From: Aquila chrysaetos chrysaetos
Taxonomy: Eukaryota > Chordata > Aves > Accipitriformes > Accipitridae
NCBI RefSeq assembly: GCF_900496995.4
Contig: NC_044014.1
Span: forward strand, 1,550,001-1,614,000
Direction: 5' to 3'
Length of the DNA: 64,000 bases
This document shows positions 13,801 to 27,366 of this stretch, in pieces. The translations under genes were made by a program, and so were the position numbers. Within the stretch, counting starts at the first letter, position 1. The number at the start of each line of letters is the position of its first letter. Under the pieces are notes generated by a model. That model made no database searches. It saw only the letters and a program-made list of their open reading frames with translations, and was not told the DNA's origin.

Positions 13801-16070
13801 CTCCCACAGGCGTGGGAAGGCTTTGGGGTCTAGGAGGGGGGTGAGGACATCACAGGTCCAGCGCTCATTGCTCTGCATTCCTCTGTCCACGCACGCACCG
13901 AGTGGTGGCTCTGTCTGTCCGAGCTGTTAAGAAGCCGGCCGTGGTTCTGTGAACATCAGCCTCTTAAAAATTGCCAGTTGAAGCAATTTGGTGAAAGCAT
14001 TTGCAGGTTTCAGGAAAACCAAATCTGTTTGCCAGAAAAATAATAATAATAGTAATTTATACTAACACCTGATAAATTTCTGTGGGATCTAGAAGTTTAG
14101 ACAATGAATTCGAATATCCTCAGTCCAACAGAATAATTTGGTAGTTTGTTCGTTACCTTTCACTTGAGTTTTACGGTGCATTTCTAACAGCAACGAAAAC
14201 CACTGCAAAGTGTCACAGTGTCATGCGGCAGTGGAAGAGCACGCTGTCCTCTAAGCTCTTTTCCTATTAGGAAATCTGCATGCAATAAAAAAAATTAAAA
14301 AAAAAAAAAAAAAAAAAAAAAGAGGCAAGCCAAAATACTTGAATGTGGTGTAGTGGTCTGGTCTGTTCCCTGGCTGCCCAGGGACCCCATGATGGGGTGA
14401 CCGTGCCAAGGGGCTGCCCGCAGCCTTTTTAGCCCCCTGTACAGGGAAGAAATACAGGGGAAAAAACAATACCGAAGTACCCAACTCCTCTGAAAACAAA
14501 GATCTGAATATATGTCTGAACAAAAAAATCAAGTTTTACCTTAGAAATGTCATTAACAAAACAATCACATCAGCAAAAACTGTCTGCTCTGTAGAATCCT
14601 GTGAGATCTTCTCTGACTGTCTGGCCACTGCCATTCACCTAAAGGTACCAGGACTGGAGGCGGGGAGTTGTGGGGCACAATTTGGTTTTGTTCATATAAA
14701 TATATATTATTTATGCAAAACAGTTCTAATCCAAACGTCTGTGAGCACCAAGCTCTGAGAACACAAAGGAAAAGAAAAAAAATCTTTGTGTTTTCCTTAG
14801 AACTGAGCAAGTCATTTTGCTTTAAACTCAGTTTTTCAGTCCACTGTTTCAATCCACTCAACATTAGCTCCATGCAGACTCTGTTTTCCTTCTCTCTCAG
14901 ATTCAGTATACAGTTAGGTGAGTAAAATAATAGATAAATAAAATAGTTATTATCATCTGGATGTCATTAGGAGGCTTGGAATTACTTTGTGCCACTAGGT
15001 CTAACTTATCACAAAACACCTGGGACAGATGTTATTTAAGATATGTATTAACTATAATCACATGGGTTAAAATTAAGAGAGAGTATAATGAGCTTCTTAA
15101 ATCACAGGGAATGTCACTATGGAGAATATCTGATTTTTTTTTAAGTAGCCCAGCTGCCTGACTCAGGAGTTCATGATACTCCACCCAAACAGTTCATCCT
15201 TCCACACTTCATTACTCTCAGCCTTTTGTACATTTAAAAAAAAAAAAAATATATAATCTCTTCTATTCTGCCATTATCAGGACATCATTAAAGCGTACAG
15301 CTCATTAGACTGCATAGCTTCATGTCTATAACAAAGCTATTAGACAGAAATTGCTATTTCCACAAGTGGTCCATGCTAGCATTCTAACTTCTGGGACAAA
15401 AAAGCAGGAGGAGGGTTCATTTCTGTGGAGGATCAAGGGAAGGTCTCTCTTCCGTGGGATCTGTTCCTAACTATGAGAGGAGAACAGCAACATGGCATGA
15501 GGATGAAATCAGTGACAGCAGTCACTGAATCACAAGTAGAGCGCTGTCATTTGAAAACAATAGAGATCCTTTGCATTTTAAAAGCCAGGGCAAGGAAACA
15601 CAATTTTCTGCAAAAATATATTTAAGACAAATGACATTTTACTCACACCGACCTAAAAGGGTTAACGGTACTAAATATCATTCAGGATGATGTCTTATCA
15701 TTTTTTCTACCTCAGTGAAATTCAGTTTACTGGCAGAACAGATGCACATGTTGTTTGGACCACTACAATTAAAAAAAATAGCAGCTATGTTGATGGTGGC
15801 TTTCCTAAGCAGAAAACATTGGAGTTACTCCATAGATGGAACCTGTGGATGCCCAGAGTTCTTAATGCTGACAGATAAAAACAGAACCTAAGTCCCTTTA
15901 ATTATTGTATTAGTTCCCATATTGTATTCACTGAATCTAGATTAAATTTAATCATTTTTTTATGTAAGTGTGACCAAAAAAAAGTCGATAATAAAAGTGA
16001 GAGGCTCACATTGAGAAAAGGAAAACACAACCAAGGACTATTTGTGAGCAGACAACCCCTCCTGCGATGG
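7864..16070. other. No gene seen
   Basis: Unique sequence. GC-richer patches at about 12480-12640 and 13540-13930 carry open frames (160 codons at 13362-13844) without recognisable protein features. A small inverted repeat, GTGAAAAA/TTTTTCAC, lies at 10361-10378. Confidence 0.55.
14283..14321. repeat. A-rich tract ending in 25 A
   Basis: An AATAAA hexamer at 14284-14289 is followed by more A's, a TT, and an uninterrupted A25 (14297-14321). A polyadenylation signal before an A run can mark a retrocopy, but the spacing is very short and nothing upstream is recognisable. Confidence 0.9.
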
Positions 16071-16075
16071 AGGTT

Positions 16076-16240
16076 GGGGCGGTGGCCTCTGCAGCATCGT
16101 TCCTCTCCCCCCGCAGACACCAGGGTGCCCGTGCTCACCCCAGCAGCAGTCACACAGAGGCTTCCTCGGGGTTTTCCCCAAATCCCTTACCCAGCCTTAC
16201 CTTATTCACTCACAGTCCTGTGGCCTTATAAAAGTCGGGT
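16076..16240 (+). promoter_or_regulatory. GC box and TATA-like motif in a GC-richer patch (weak)
   Basis: GGGGCGG (16076-16082) lies about 145 bases upstream of TATAAAAG (16227-16234). The combination resembles a promoter, but no gene or transcript can be seen downstream and both motifs are short. This is inference only. Confidence 0.15.
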
Positions 16241-19200
16241 TTGAAAAGGCACCTCTCCACGTGTGAGGGGAAGGAGGCCACGAGGGGTGATGTGAAGCCG
16301 TTTTCACCCACATTTTCACCCTCCGTCCAGCCCATCCGCTTCCTCCCCCGGCAATCGCTGATGCCGTGAGGTGCCTGCTTCGCCAGGACTTTCTGCCTTT
16401 GCTCAGGTTAGAGTCACAGACATTTTCTCAGAACTCCCATGTTACTCCTCGTGGAAGGCAAAGCAAAAGAATTAAATGTTTACTGTGGCTTTAATGGCTA
16501 TTTATTTTATTACAGCCAATTGCAAACTCCCCAGAGTGGTGCGGTGAAGAATGCACATCCCTGGTAATGAGTAGCAATTAGGAAAAAACAGGTAGCACCA
16601 TCTACGAGGACTCTCTTTTTAATAAGAAGAGGTGGCACTAGAGCTCATAGTGGTCCCTGCAGCAATGCACGGGAACTTGGTCCCAGGCGTGGGGAGGATG
16701 CCGCAGCCCAGCTCTGAAAAGCCAGCGTGCCCCTGCCCAGGAGCAGCACCACGAGCAAAACCCAGGGAGGGAGCAGCAGCCAAAGGCAGGACGGAGAGGA
16801 GCGACAGCGGCTGCTGGCCCCTGCCTGCCAGGATGGCTGTTTGGAAATAAAATAAAACTAGATTAGGGACACTACGTGTTTCTCCCAGAAATCTGTGTGA
16901 GCAGTCAGCAAGGCAGAGCACGTTTTGAGTGCTGCTCCAAGAGCATTGGCAATTAAAAACCTTGGTTAAGTGTGTAAAACAAAGCCCTTCATTCTTTCTA
17001 TCTCATTTTAAATAGTTAAAACAGTTAATTGTTGTTAAGATTCTGCTTGTTCACATAAACACATGCTGTATGTAGGAATTAACTATACAGTAAGCTATAT
17101 ACCCGCTCAGAAGTGTTTGTGAACTCATAATTATTATAAAAAAAGCTAAAAATTATTTGCTGGGGTAAACCAGCAGCATGGATATTAGCGATTGGAGACA
17201 GGAAACAAAGGAAAAAAGTGCAAATGAAAACCCAACTAATCCAATTACAGGAGCACATATTCTCGGCTAAAAATAAGTTAACTTTCTTCATTTCTTGTGT
17301 TATGTCACTATGTATGAGGATGTCTGGAAGACGCAGCTGTAAGCATAGAAATTTTCTAAAGATTTCCACAGTAACAACTGCCGACAAACTTTTACAGCAG
17401 TGGTCATTTTAAAGAGTCTCTTCGTATAATCTGTTGGCAGAAGCTGTTGGGTATTTTAGCAATTGACTTCAGATTCACACGAGCACCCCTCAATGACCAT
17501 CAAGAGCTGCTCTAGCAGCAGACCAAAAAAAAATCCTTCCTCACACAGTATTAGTGCCTGATCTCACGAGCTCCTGCGTAGGACCAGAGTCCTGCATTGA
17601 TAAATTCTGCAACAGCAAACTGTATGTGTTTATTGTGCATTCATTACTAGAAGAATGATATTATATATGATCATGACCTTTTGAGATCAACTATTTATTA
17701 CTAAAAGAGAAGCAGTTGCTACTGCAGCTCCATAAATATTCTTGCTTTCCCTCCGGGCAGGAGGCACTGCCTGCGGCTCCGTACAGCCTGCAAGAGGCAG
17801 CCGCGGCGGGCAGCACGGCCAGCACATCACTCTGCTTCCACACCAGCAGCACTGCTTGGCATGAAGCTCATCTGGAGGAATCACCTTTACATTTATCAGA
17901 TGTAGCATCCATTTTAAATCTCTCCCTGTTCTGCTGTAGAAAAATAAATAGAAGATTGGAAGTGTCCTATCTGAGTTATCCGAGTCTTTATTTGTTTATT
18001 GCTCCCACCGCTCCTTGGAAAAGTCAATCTCGGCACGTTGAGCAGCCCAGCCTGGCGTGCAAAGCGATGAAGTCATCTGCAGCCCGAGAGCCTCTGACGC
18101 CAGCTACGGCACCACGGGCTCATTCAGCGAGAGCTGACCTCTTCTGCGTCCAATATCCCTTTCCTGCTAGTATCTTATTTATTATTATTTTATTGTTTCT
18201 GGAAATCAGAAGCATTTTTAAATCATGAGACACTGAATGCCAAACAATGATTTCTTGGGGAGCTTCTCAGGCAAGGTCTAGATGAAAGCGGAGAAATCTA
18301 ACCCAGTCTGTACTTGAGAGGACTATATTCTCAAAAAATGTTCCAGCAATCATTCCTCTAAATTCATACAGATACATGGGTTCCCTAGAAAGAAAAGAAA
18401 CCTATATTTTCAGGGGTGCTAAGTGTCTATTACTTTCATTTCACTTGTGCCATGGGAAATGAACACCCCTAAAAGGCAGATTCAGGTGACTAAGCACAGA
18501 TTTGATGAGCTAAGCTTAGCCACATATGTCTGCATAGCCGAAAATGTGACTCATTTTTGGCAGAAACACCAGAGATTTGTTATAAAAACCAAGGCTACTG
18601 CATTAGTTAATTAGCTTCTGGTACTGAAAGCTCATTCCCAAAAGGACTGCATTCACAGTAAATTCCTTCCTGACTCACAGCAATACATGTAACAGCAGAC
18701 AATTCAATCATGACAGCAGAAACCCGATGTGCACATCTCTCAAATCTTTTCAGACATCAGCCTTCAGCAGTGAGACAGCCTTGGAAGCTGAGCTAGGAAA
18801 AGACGGATTATATTGCAGGACATGGAAGGTCTGCCACCCACCAATGGAAAATGATCTTTTTAAAAAGAAGATGGAGGAACTTAATGAATCCATAACTGAA
18901 TCTCATCACAGTACTGTTATAATGGGACATATCAAAGTTTGCCATCAGCTACACATTACTGTCTGATCCATCTTACTTTTTAGTATAATGGATAAAGTGA
19001 TTTTTTTTCCCCATTGCTGATGTGGTGGAGGAAGCAACCAAAGCTGGTACTCCAAACGGGGAGCTCAGCGGCAGGGGCTGGGCATCGCCTGGGCCATGTG
19101 GAGCCGGGTGCTCTTTCAGCAAATGCAACAGGAGGGCAGGATCTGATGGAATGCAGCTGCACAAGGCTGGCAATGAGGGGCAAAAAAGGAAAAACCTTGT

Positions 19201-20697
19201 CTGCAAGGAGATTGGAGACAATCTGAAAGGACAAATATGAGCCTTTGCTTCACAAGTTGCATTCATTGGCCATACATTTCCAAACACATAAAATAGCTCC
19301 TGTTTCTTTTGTCCTAAGAGGGTAAAATATTTCATAAACAAGCATGACTGTCAAAGAAATACCAAGTCACAACATCACTTTCTGCTAAGAGAAATAGCCT
19401 AACAAGGGGCTTTAATTCTGGTGAAACAACATGCAAAAGTTGGCCAGATTTGCAGTTTACAACAGGATAAAGGATGAGGATGGCAAAACTGTAGACACAG
19501 AGCACAGGTTCTTGCTAAATAAATTCATTACATCTAACTTTGCACTACTGCTCCATAACAATATTTATATCTAGTTGTTGTTAATAACATGGTATGTTGT
19601 AACAGAAAAGAAGACACTGAAATCTGTGCCTTAAAGGACAACAGCAAACCGCAGCCTCATGTGTCCAAGACAGGAGTCAACGGCCCTTAGGTCCAGGCCT
19701 TCCTCTGCCTCACTGGGGGTCAGGGGACCCCCATCGTGCTGGTACACGACTCGTGTTCCCCAGGGGATGCAATGAATTTCAAAAACACATTCATAGGCTC
19801 CCTGGGACTCACAGGTTGCTCCCCACTTTGCGTTTCCAATCTATGGCCAACCCTACCCAGCTGCCCAGGGTCTCAATTGGGAGAGTAAATCCTTATCATT
19901 TATTTTAGAGACTTTCAAGCTGGTATTCTTCATCACCTTGCCTGATCTCCTGCCTCATAAAGTAGAATAAAATAAAATCTCTAAGGGCCTCCTTGGAGCT
20001 CCTGTTTCAATAGTGGAGCTACTGCTGGGAATAATTCTGTCAATGTTTTTTCGGGCTTTTGTTAGTCGATATGACACACTACCAGCTTGGGATTTGAGGC
20101 AGGGGATTTTTTTCCCCCATCTGAAGAGGAGGTGAAGCATCTATTCTAAAAACAATGCTCACAGCCGTTGTGGTAGACATTTTCAAAAGGGAAGGTTCTG
20201 CATTTTTTTCCAAGCACAGTCACTCTGATTTTGCCTTAAAGCCCCCCAGAAATGTGTTCTGCTCCTGAGTAGGACAAACTAGACAGTGCAGAGCCAAGAC
20301 CTGGTCCAGGAGGGTATTTCTGACTCAACAGAGAGTTTAGTAGCTATCCCTTTTAAATAAGAAAGATGGTGGCACTATGCCTGTTTTGTTTTGCTGCCCA
20401 TTCAATACTCCATCCTGCAAGGACTTCAGCACATGTTTATCTCTGCAAATATCCTTAGAGACTGTAGTAGTACAAAAAAGCTGTTTGTTTATTCGTGCGG
20501 GGGAGGCACACACAGGGGTTAGAATGCAAATAATCTACATATATATAACCTTTCTGAAAGGAATTTGTTTTCTCCAAGATTTACATTGCCATCCTTGGTA
20601 GCAGAATAACATTACAATATGCAAGTAGTCCAATAAAGTCATTCACTTCACCTAATGCCTGCTCAGCCACCTCCTTTGCCATTGCAAACTTGCAGAG

Positions 20698-20745
20698 AAA
20701 GAAAACAAACAAAAGAATAACAAAAAAAACCCCAAACCACACACA
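20698..20745. repeat. A/C-rich low-complexity tract
   Basis: AAAGAAAACAAACAAAAG, then an A run with CCCC and CCAAACCACACACA. It has the same style as the tracts at 40.7, 58.1 and 58.9 kb. Confidence 0.85.
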
Positions 20746-21331
20746 AGTCTCAAAGTTCACATTATTTTTAGCTCATGGCAAAGTCAGAGTACCTGCTTGC
20801 GGGAAGGTTTCCACTGACTTCATTTCCAAGAGGTGTCTGAAAGGGCTATGGGACTGCTCCTCATCCAGCCAGCATGCACAGCTCCTGTGCCAACAAGGAC
20901 ATCAAACTGCAGCCTTTGGCCCATTGGCAAAGAAAAATCTCTGCTTTTTGTCACAGTGAATAATCTGGGTGATGAGAAAAATCAGTTACTCCTGGTTTTA
21001 AGGAATGAGATGTTGCATGCCTTTAACAGCGGTTCAAAGACTGTTTACATTGCTGCCTAACGCGGTTAAAATGGCATAGGCTTGTTACTCACGTGGACTC
21101 TTCCTGTTAACTCCATGTCAAGCTTTCATAGCTTCAGTGGTTATTTATGAATCCCAATGTAATTAATCAACATTTCTTCCTCACTGAAAAATAGGATCAG
21201 CAAATTTAGCAACTTATGAAACTCCTTTAAGACCATTGTCTCACATCTGAACAGCGCCGATTTTGTTATATTAACTTTCTGCCTTCCCACTCATCTTCTC
21301 TCTGCTTGCTAAACTGCTTCTCTCTCATGAA

Positions 21332-21344
21332 CCCCCCCCCCCCC
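21332..21344. repeat. Poly(C) tract, 13 C
   Basis: Uninterrupted C run, the longest C homopolymer in the window, in otherwise ordinary sequence. Confidence 0.95.
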
Positions 21345-22539
21345 TTTCATCTCATTTATAAGCAAAACACGGTATTCTTCGCAACATGGTAAGACAACCC
21401 GTTGTTTGGTTAGGCACTGTGCAAAGCCCAAATCCCTGACCAGGGACTTCTCACCCTAAGGATGAAATCCCAGCCCCACCATGGCAGTGGCTTCACTGGT
21501 TTCTGGAGTTCCCCTGAAGTGTTGTACATAGTAAGCTGGCACTGAAGGCTGCACGGTGCTCAGACAGGGTCACTCTTGATAGACTATGGAAATATTGCAG
21601 CATGGAGCACAGTGCTGCTTGATTTATGGCAGAGTGCTGCCTGTACGTACAGTGCCTTATAGCCGAGCTACCCAAGGCTGGTGAGTGTCCCGTAAACTTG
21701 GTGTGTGGAGCAAACAGGGAAAACTGACACTGATGCTCCAGGTCAAGACTGGTTTATCTTTTCCTTGGCATCTTCTTTGTGATTTTTAAAGTAAGAGGAA
21801 GTGCCTTTTTCCTAAAAAAATCTTTCATAATCACTTCTCTGCATAGCACTACAAAGGCCTTATAAGGTTATAATCTTCAAACACATTATATTATTGCAAG
21901 CCTTTGATATTAAAATTAACTGCTGCAAGTAGTTAATTCCTGGGCATTTAAGAATAAAGACCATTCCTGTGCAATGACAATTTGAGAACAGAATTGAGCT
22001 GATGTTCCTCAAGAGCTCAGGCTCAGGTGTGTCCCTGGGCTTTCTGCAATCTCTAAAGCTCAAAGAGCATTTCAAAGTTATTTACTGGGGTGGAGGCTGG
22101 GAGAGAGTTTCTACAAGTATTGAATGATTTGCATTTCCTCAATTATCTATTTCTTTTTTTGGAATTAGAGAAATACTAGCCCCTGGTAACTTGTTATAGG
22201 GCACTTGGGCATTTCATACCTCTGCGTGTAAGAAGCAGATAGGAACTGCCCGATCTGGATGGAGACGTGTGCTATCAACAGCTGCAGCAGGAGTTTTCAG
22301 GACTGGAAACCAGAAACTAGACATGTACCAATTCAGGTCAGCAGACCAAGAGTAAATCAATGGTTTGGTTATCTATAACTTTGTGCTGCTGCTTGGTCAC
22401 CATTCAAATCCTAAGCAGCATAATAAAGTTCATCCAACCTAATTTCTTGAACCCTTCTGAAGAAAACAGAGAGTGAACATATCAGACTCTGCAGCTTTGC
22501 CATGACACATTACTTTGTGCTGTCCCCACAACTTGCTCA

Positions 22540-22740
22540 TAATACTTAGCACTTAAAAAATAGGTTATGAACACTCAGTGATTAATCCTCCCAAAGATCC
22601 CAGGAGATCCGTAAATAGATATTAGTTTCCCTATCTATGGAGAGTGAAACTGAGATAGCAAGGATTAGACAATAAGCTGACCCAGTGGCCAAACCAATGC
22701 CCTGCTTTATTCACAAATCCTTTCTCATCTGTGCTCTAAG
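22540..22740 (-). repeat. Ancient SINE/L2-type repeat (MIR-like)
   Basis: Ordered blocks match the complement of the MIR/L2-type core of amniotes: ATAATACTTAGCACTT, then AGTGATTAATCCTCCCAAAG, then ATTAGTTTCCCTATCTATGG, GAGTGAAACTGAGATAGCAAGG, and a tail with CAGTGGCCAAACC and TGCCCTGC. In the family these correspond to the 'tagcactta', 'attaatcctcacaa', 'tattatccccattttacaga', 'gaaactgaggcacag' and 'agtggcagagcc' segments. Divergence is high, as expected for a repeat older than the bird-mammal split. Whether it is MIR, an L2 3' end or a reptile relative cannot be settled by eye. Confidence 0.6.
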
Positions 22741-23033
22741 ATTGAGGTTGACAACAATATTTTAAGCCTTATTTTAAAAGGCAGGTACAGAGCTGTGGAA
22801 CAGCTATTGCTATCACCGGAGCAGGCATTAACTTCTCCTCTCAATAGGAAAAACTGGCTAGATAAACAGCTGAAATGCAGGTTGCAGCACAAGGAGGGCA
22901 GCGGCGCAGTCCTGAGCCCAGTGATTGGATTGTCTCAGGCATCTCCGGGCACCTCCAGCACTGCGGGGCTGACAGAAATGCATCTTAAAGCATTCTTGGG
23001 TGATATCTATCAAACGCAATGACTAAACCTGCT

Positions 23034-23582
23034 CTACTTAAAAGCTGAGATGCAGCACTTTTCATGTACCCTGCGACTGTCTCCTTTCCTACTGCTGCCC
23101 ACTTTGGAATGAAGTAGCACATGACAACGTGTCATTTTTCCACTTTCTAAGCACCGCCACGCTGAAATTTGGGGTGGAAATGCCTGTACCCAGCACACCT
23201 CTGGGCACTCAGCAAAGCCCACGCTCAGTGCAGCGTGGGATGACCAAGACCCATCTCCTCCCCGAGAGGCAGGAGCTCCTGAGCTGCTGCCTGACGGCGT
23301 CTCTCCCAGGGCACAGCCGCTCCTGGCTCTTTTCTCCTGCCAGAACCCCAGTCTGGGAAACGCTGGAGGCCGGTGCCCCTCAGAAAGGCACAAGTTGCTG
23401 GCAGCCCGGGGCAGCTGCTGCTGGCAGAGCTGCCTTCTGCCTCTGTCAGAGCCTTTCTCCTTGCACCCTGACTTTGCACTCTCCCCGGTGAAAGGTGGCA
23501 CTGCTTTCCCAATTCCCACCGAGCCCTGAACTTGGCAAAAGGGTCCGATGTGGAGTACTCTGAATGCATCCACTATTTCCAT
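23034..23582. other. GC-rich hill with long chance frames
   Basis: A local GC- and CpG-richer island spans about 23150-23530 in AT-rich surroundings. Because stops are scarce, long frames appear on both strands (182 codons minus at 23034-23582, 120 codons plus). Neither has a domain, a signal peptide or membrane segments. It could be an old promoter or CpG island, an unrecognised element, or composition drift. Confidence 0.5.
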
Positions 23583-26500
23583 GCATGGGTTTTTGTTCCT
23601 TCCTGTGAGACCACAGATATACTCATTGCTGCTTCTGAAGACCTACTTACTGTAAAACCCATTTTGAACCAGCTGCCTCTGAAGCAAGATCCCCATCTGC
23701 CATTTCCTACGTCAAACATCCAAGCCTCTTTTGTAAGCATGCATTGCGCACATATATATGTGTTTATACAAGCACACAACCACACCAGTATCTCCCCAGA
23801 TTGGCAAAGTCTAATTTGCTCCCCAGTCATGACAAGCCAATTGCCAAGTTTCAGTCTATGGTGTTTTCTATATGGCCAGCTGTATGCCTGTAACGATGGT
23901 GGTTTATAATAGACATGCCAAGAATTACTTAACTAAAGCTTTGTGCAAATGTAAGTGCTGTGATATTATACACAAAGAGCATTTTTTTCTTTCTCAGATT
24001 GTAATGTTTGGCATAGTTGCACCTAACATACCATATAAACTCCAGCGTACATTAAGATCATTCATATAGCAGTTTCTTCAGGATAATACCCAGAAGATGA
24101 GATAAATGATATGATTTCCATGTGCGGGATCTAAACCAAATTCTTTTGATTAATCATAAGCTATTAATGGTAATGGTAATGAGTATGCCACTAAGCATAC
24201 TATAAAATATGTAAAGCCTGGATGACTCTCAATAGATCTTGGCAAGTGCCTCATTTAACCTTCACAGCTCATGAAAAACTGTTCGAACTTCTTCGTTTTA
24301 GACATGAAAACTATTGATTGTTTACAGCATTGCATGACCTTTTCTGACAAGCGGGAAAAATTATGAGATATTAGGTTGTAATTCAATCACGCAATATGCT
24401 CTAAATTATGTTGGGTTTCAAAATGCTGATGTTGTTTCTGCACATTTATTTTAGCTTTGAGTCTCATCTAAGTCTTTGGAGAAGATATGTATGAAACTAT
24501 TTCAAACTGCAGCGCTCCTTGAATGGCCCTGAGAGCAGATAAAACTGTTAATATCTGTAAGGCATCAGATCTGAAAAGTTACTCTTAACTATAACAAATA
24601 ATAAGTAATTTTAAAAACATCAACTAAATGAGGCTTAGCAGTTTTATATAAAAAAGACTCTGTATCACATGGACCAAGATCCTATTTTATAAAAGCTGAG
24701 CAAAGACATACCCAGACTCAATCCACTAGTGATGTCTAACCACTATGATGTCTAGCTAACATAAAGTCTAACAGCATCTGTAACGGTCCATTTTGACCCA
24801 TTATCCTGAACTTTAGCCTCAAATGAAATCTTTCCTTCACTGCTGATCACTCAGCCCACCGAACTTTAAGAGTTAAAAATATAATGTGACAGTAATTTTT
24901 CCTCTCCTATGGGATCTCATTTATCTTCCTCCTAATCATATTTTCACTGTTTATTTTACTTCAAAGTCTTCTACCCTTTCATCATCAGAACTACGCCTCC
25001 AACGACAGGGAATTATTGTATCTTATTATAGACCTGTAATTACAAGCAACAAATGACCACTGAAATGGATCTTTAGGAGCATAACGTTAAAGAAACTTTT
25101 AGAAACTGGGTTGTGTTAGAAAAACATTTTGTTATATATTCTTTCAGTGGTGAATGACTCTGTAGATCCTATACATGACAGATGTTGCTGATGGTTGTCT
25201 ATGATTTTTCTGAAAGATAGACTGTTTCCCCTGTATCGATAGAATACTTTTACTAGAAGTAGATGACATCCCTGCCAATGCTAGCAGATGCAAGAGAGAA
25301 AAGTCACATGAAAAAGTCCTACATTCATTAATTGCTTTGGTCTCAAACAGGTCAGTAAATATTGCAGAACTCCAGTTCCCCTGGCAGGCATTCCACCAGA
25401 GATCACTTCCTATGTATAAACTTAGGTTTCATATATTTTGCAGACTGCTCAGTCCATTTCAAGTGTTATGACTTAATTGTTTGCAACTGAGAAGATTTAA
25501 AAATTTACAACATGTAAAAAGTTTTTAATATGCCCATTTCGGTGAAGGAAGCTCATCCCACCTTAAAAGACTGCAGAGAGGAGGCAGGTTTTATTCTGCT
25601 TTGTCAGACATTTAGCTCTCCACCTGGGATTTTTTCCAAACCAATACCTATTGAATCAAATTTTGTCTTTCCATAAGTGACTCTAATGCTCAAACTGAAG
25701 TAGAAATGATAAAATATGTACATACAGTGGAACATAAATAATAGTCAAAGTTGGGACTTGAGGCATTCAAGTGAATCAGAGCAGCAGGCTTTCACAAGAA
25801 ATGATGAGCAGTATGCGTCTTCTGGGCTCCTTTGAGTTAGTACATTCCCATCCACGCATAAGGCTGTTAATGTGATAGCTCTACTGTATATACCTAAGAA
25901 TAGGACTGGAACTGTTCTTCTGCAATGGACATTAAAGGTTTTGGCCAGCTGTAAAACAGTAACGGCTTTGGTCTGTAAAAAAGCAGAATATAGACAGGTT
26001 TTTTACAGCTGATAGTTTAACAGTAATTGGTCCCCGTCATTCTTACCCTTTTCGGGCATTGAGATTCCTGAACATCCTGCTGCATAATTCAGGGCTGAGT
26101 TATAGGAAGGACAAAACATTACCAGTCTCAGCAGAAACATACTTCCACTTGAACTGGAAAGTTCAAATTTGCTAGAAAGAGGTCACTTGAGTTTGTATTA
26201 CTGTGCTCCTTGCCCTCAAATTCAACCTGCTCTTTCAAGAGGGCAAGTCTTTGAGGGATTTCACCATGTGAAATATTGAAGAGACCTCAAGCCACTGTGA
26301 GGAGCACAAACTTAATAGGAAGAACCAGCCACATGTCCACATTGCTCAAACCCACTGTACCAGGTCCTCTGAGGAACTAGAATGAGCATGGTTTTTAAAA
26401 AGGAGCTATGCAAGTTAATTTTACCTGATAACCAACAACCTTCTGCCGTTGGGCACAAGTTTCTGACAATGACTATTTGGCAAGTCACTGAGTTGCTGGT

Positions 26501-27366
26501 AAGCTAATTTAGGGATATTTTACCTTCAGAAGCTTCACACCGAGAAAGGAAGCATCTAAACTATGTGCATTATCACACTTTATATTTTTTTTTTTTCTAA
26601 AAAATTAGGCAAAAGACATGGAAATGTATATCAAAGAAGCAACTCAAAAGAACATGGGACTGAATGTGTACTTAAAACAGATTGGTGATTGATTTTGCAT
26701 GATTTAACCATTTCCTTATAAAGACTTGGCAATCATTTGGAAAGGCATCAGCCTTGCATAGCTTCAATCCATGATGTAGGAAGATTTATCTGAATGCCGC
26801 CCAAAATAAGTTACAGTCAAGTACTGGGAAAGCATTAGAGTTGGTGCAAGAAGGGTTGGACCTGAGACTGCCAATTAAGGCACAGGGTGATTGGCTTTTC
26901 AATGGCAAGCATGTTCCCTTTGCTTTCTTAATCTGCTCTCAACGCAAAGGCACATAAAATATTCCGGGACAAATTGAGGCAACACAGCTTGTTGCATTTC
27001 AGACAAGTGAGTTCAGTTTCAGTGAAAACACAAATAATACAACTCACCAAGTTGAAATACCTATAGGAGGGGTAGGTAGAGGAGTCATTTACAGCTGCCT
27101 GGGGTAATTACTCCATAGGTATCAAATTCTGGTATTTCTAAAGACATATACAGCTGTCAACATCTCCTGAAGGAAAAAAGAAGATAAAAATGCTGAGGTG
27201 GAGGCATCCCTAAGGTAATAAAAAATAAGTTTATAGGCAGAAGTTACCATTTCTGCTTCATATTTTGATTTTCGGCATCCCAATTCCGAATATACACTCA
27301 GAAGCACCAAGAAGGGATGCAATGCAACATTGCCTGTGTAAAACTCCTGGACCTCCTCAAACCCTT

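Larger units (their letters stand above)
16241..22539. other. No gene seen
   Basis: Unique sequence. A 170-codon frame at 17716-18228 lacks domains and is read as chance. AT-rich blocks such as 17640-17720 and 18170-18200 (TTATTTATTATTATTTTATTG) could be regulatory, but no specific site is supported. Confidence 0.55.

Noticed and set aside
13362..13844. 160-codon plus-strand open frame as a gene
   Set aside because: Non-ATG start, unrecognised peptide and a GC-richer patch; chance is more likely.
14200..14321. Retrocopy marked by AATAAA and A25
   Set aside because: The hexamer is too close to the A run and the upstream sequence matches no gene I know.
17716..18228. 170-codon plus-strand open frame as a gene
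   Set aside because: It starts at TTG rather than ATG, shows no recognisable domain and has no supporting signals.
23034..23582. 182-codon minus-strand open frame as a gene
   Set aside because: No domain or known family, GC-rich local composition explains the absence of stops, and an equally open frame exists on the other strand.
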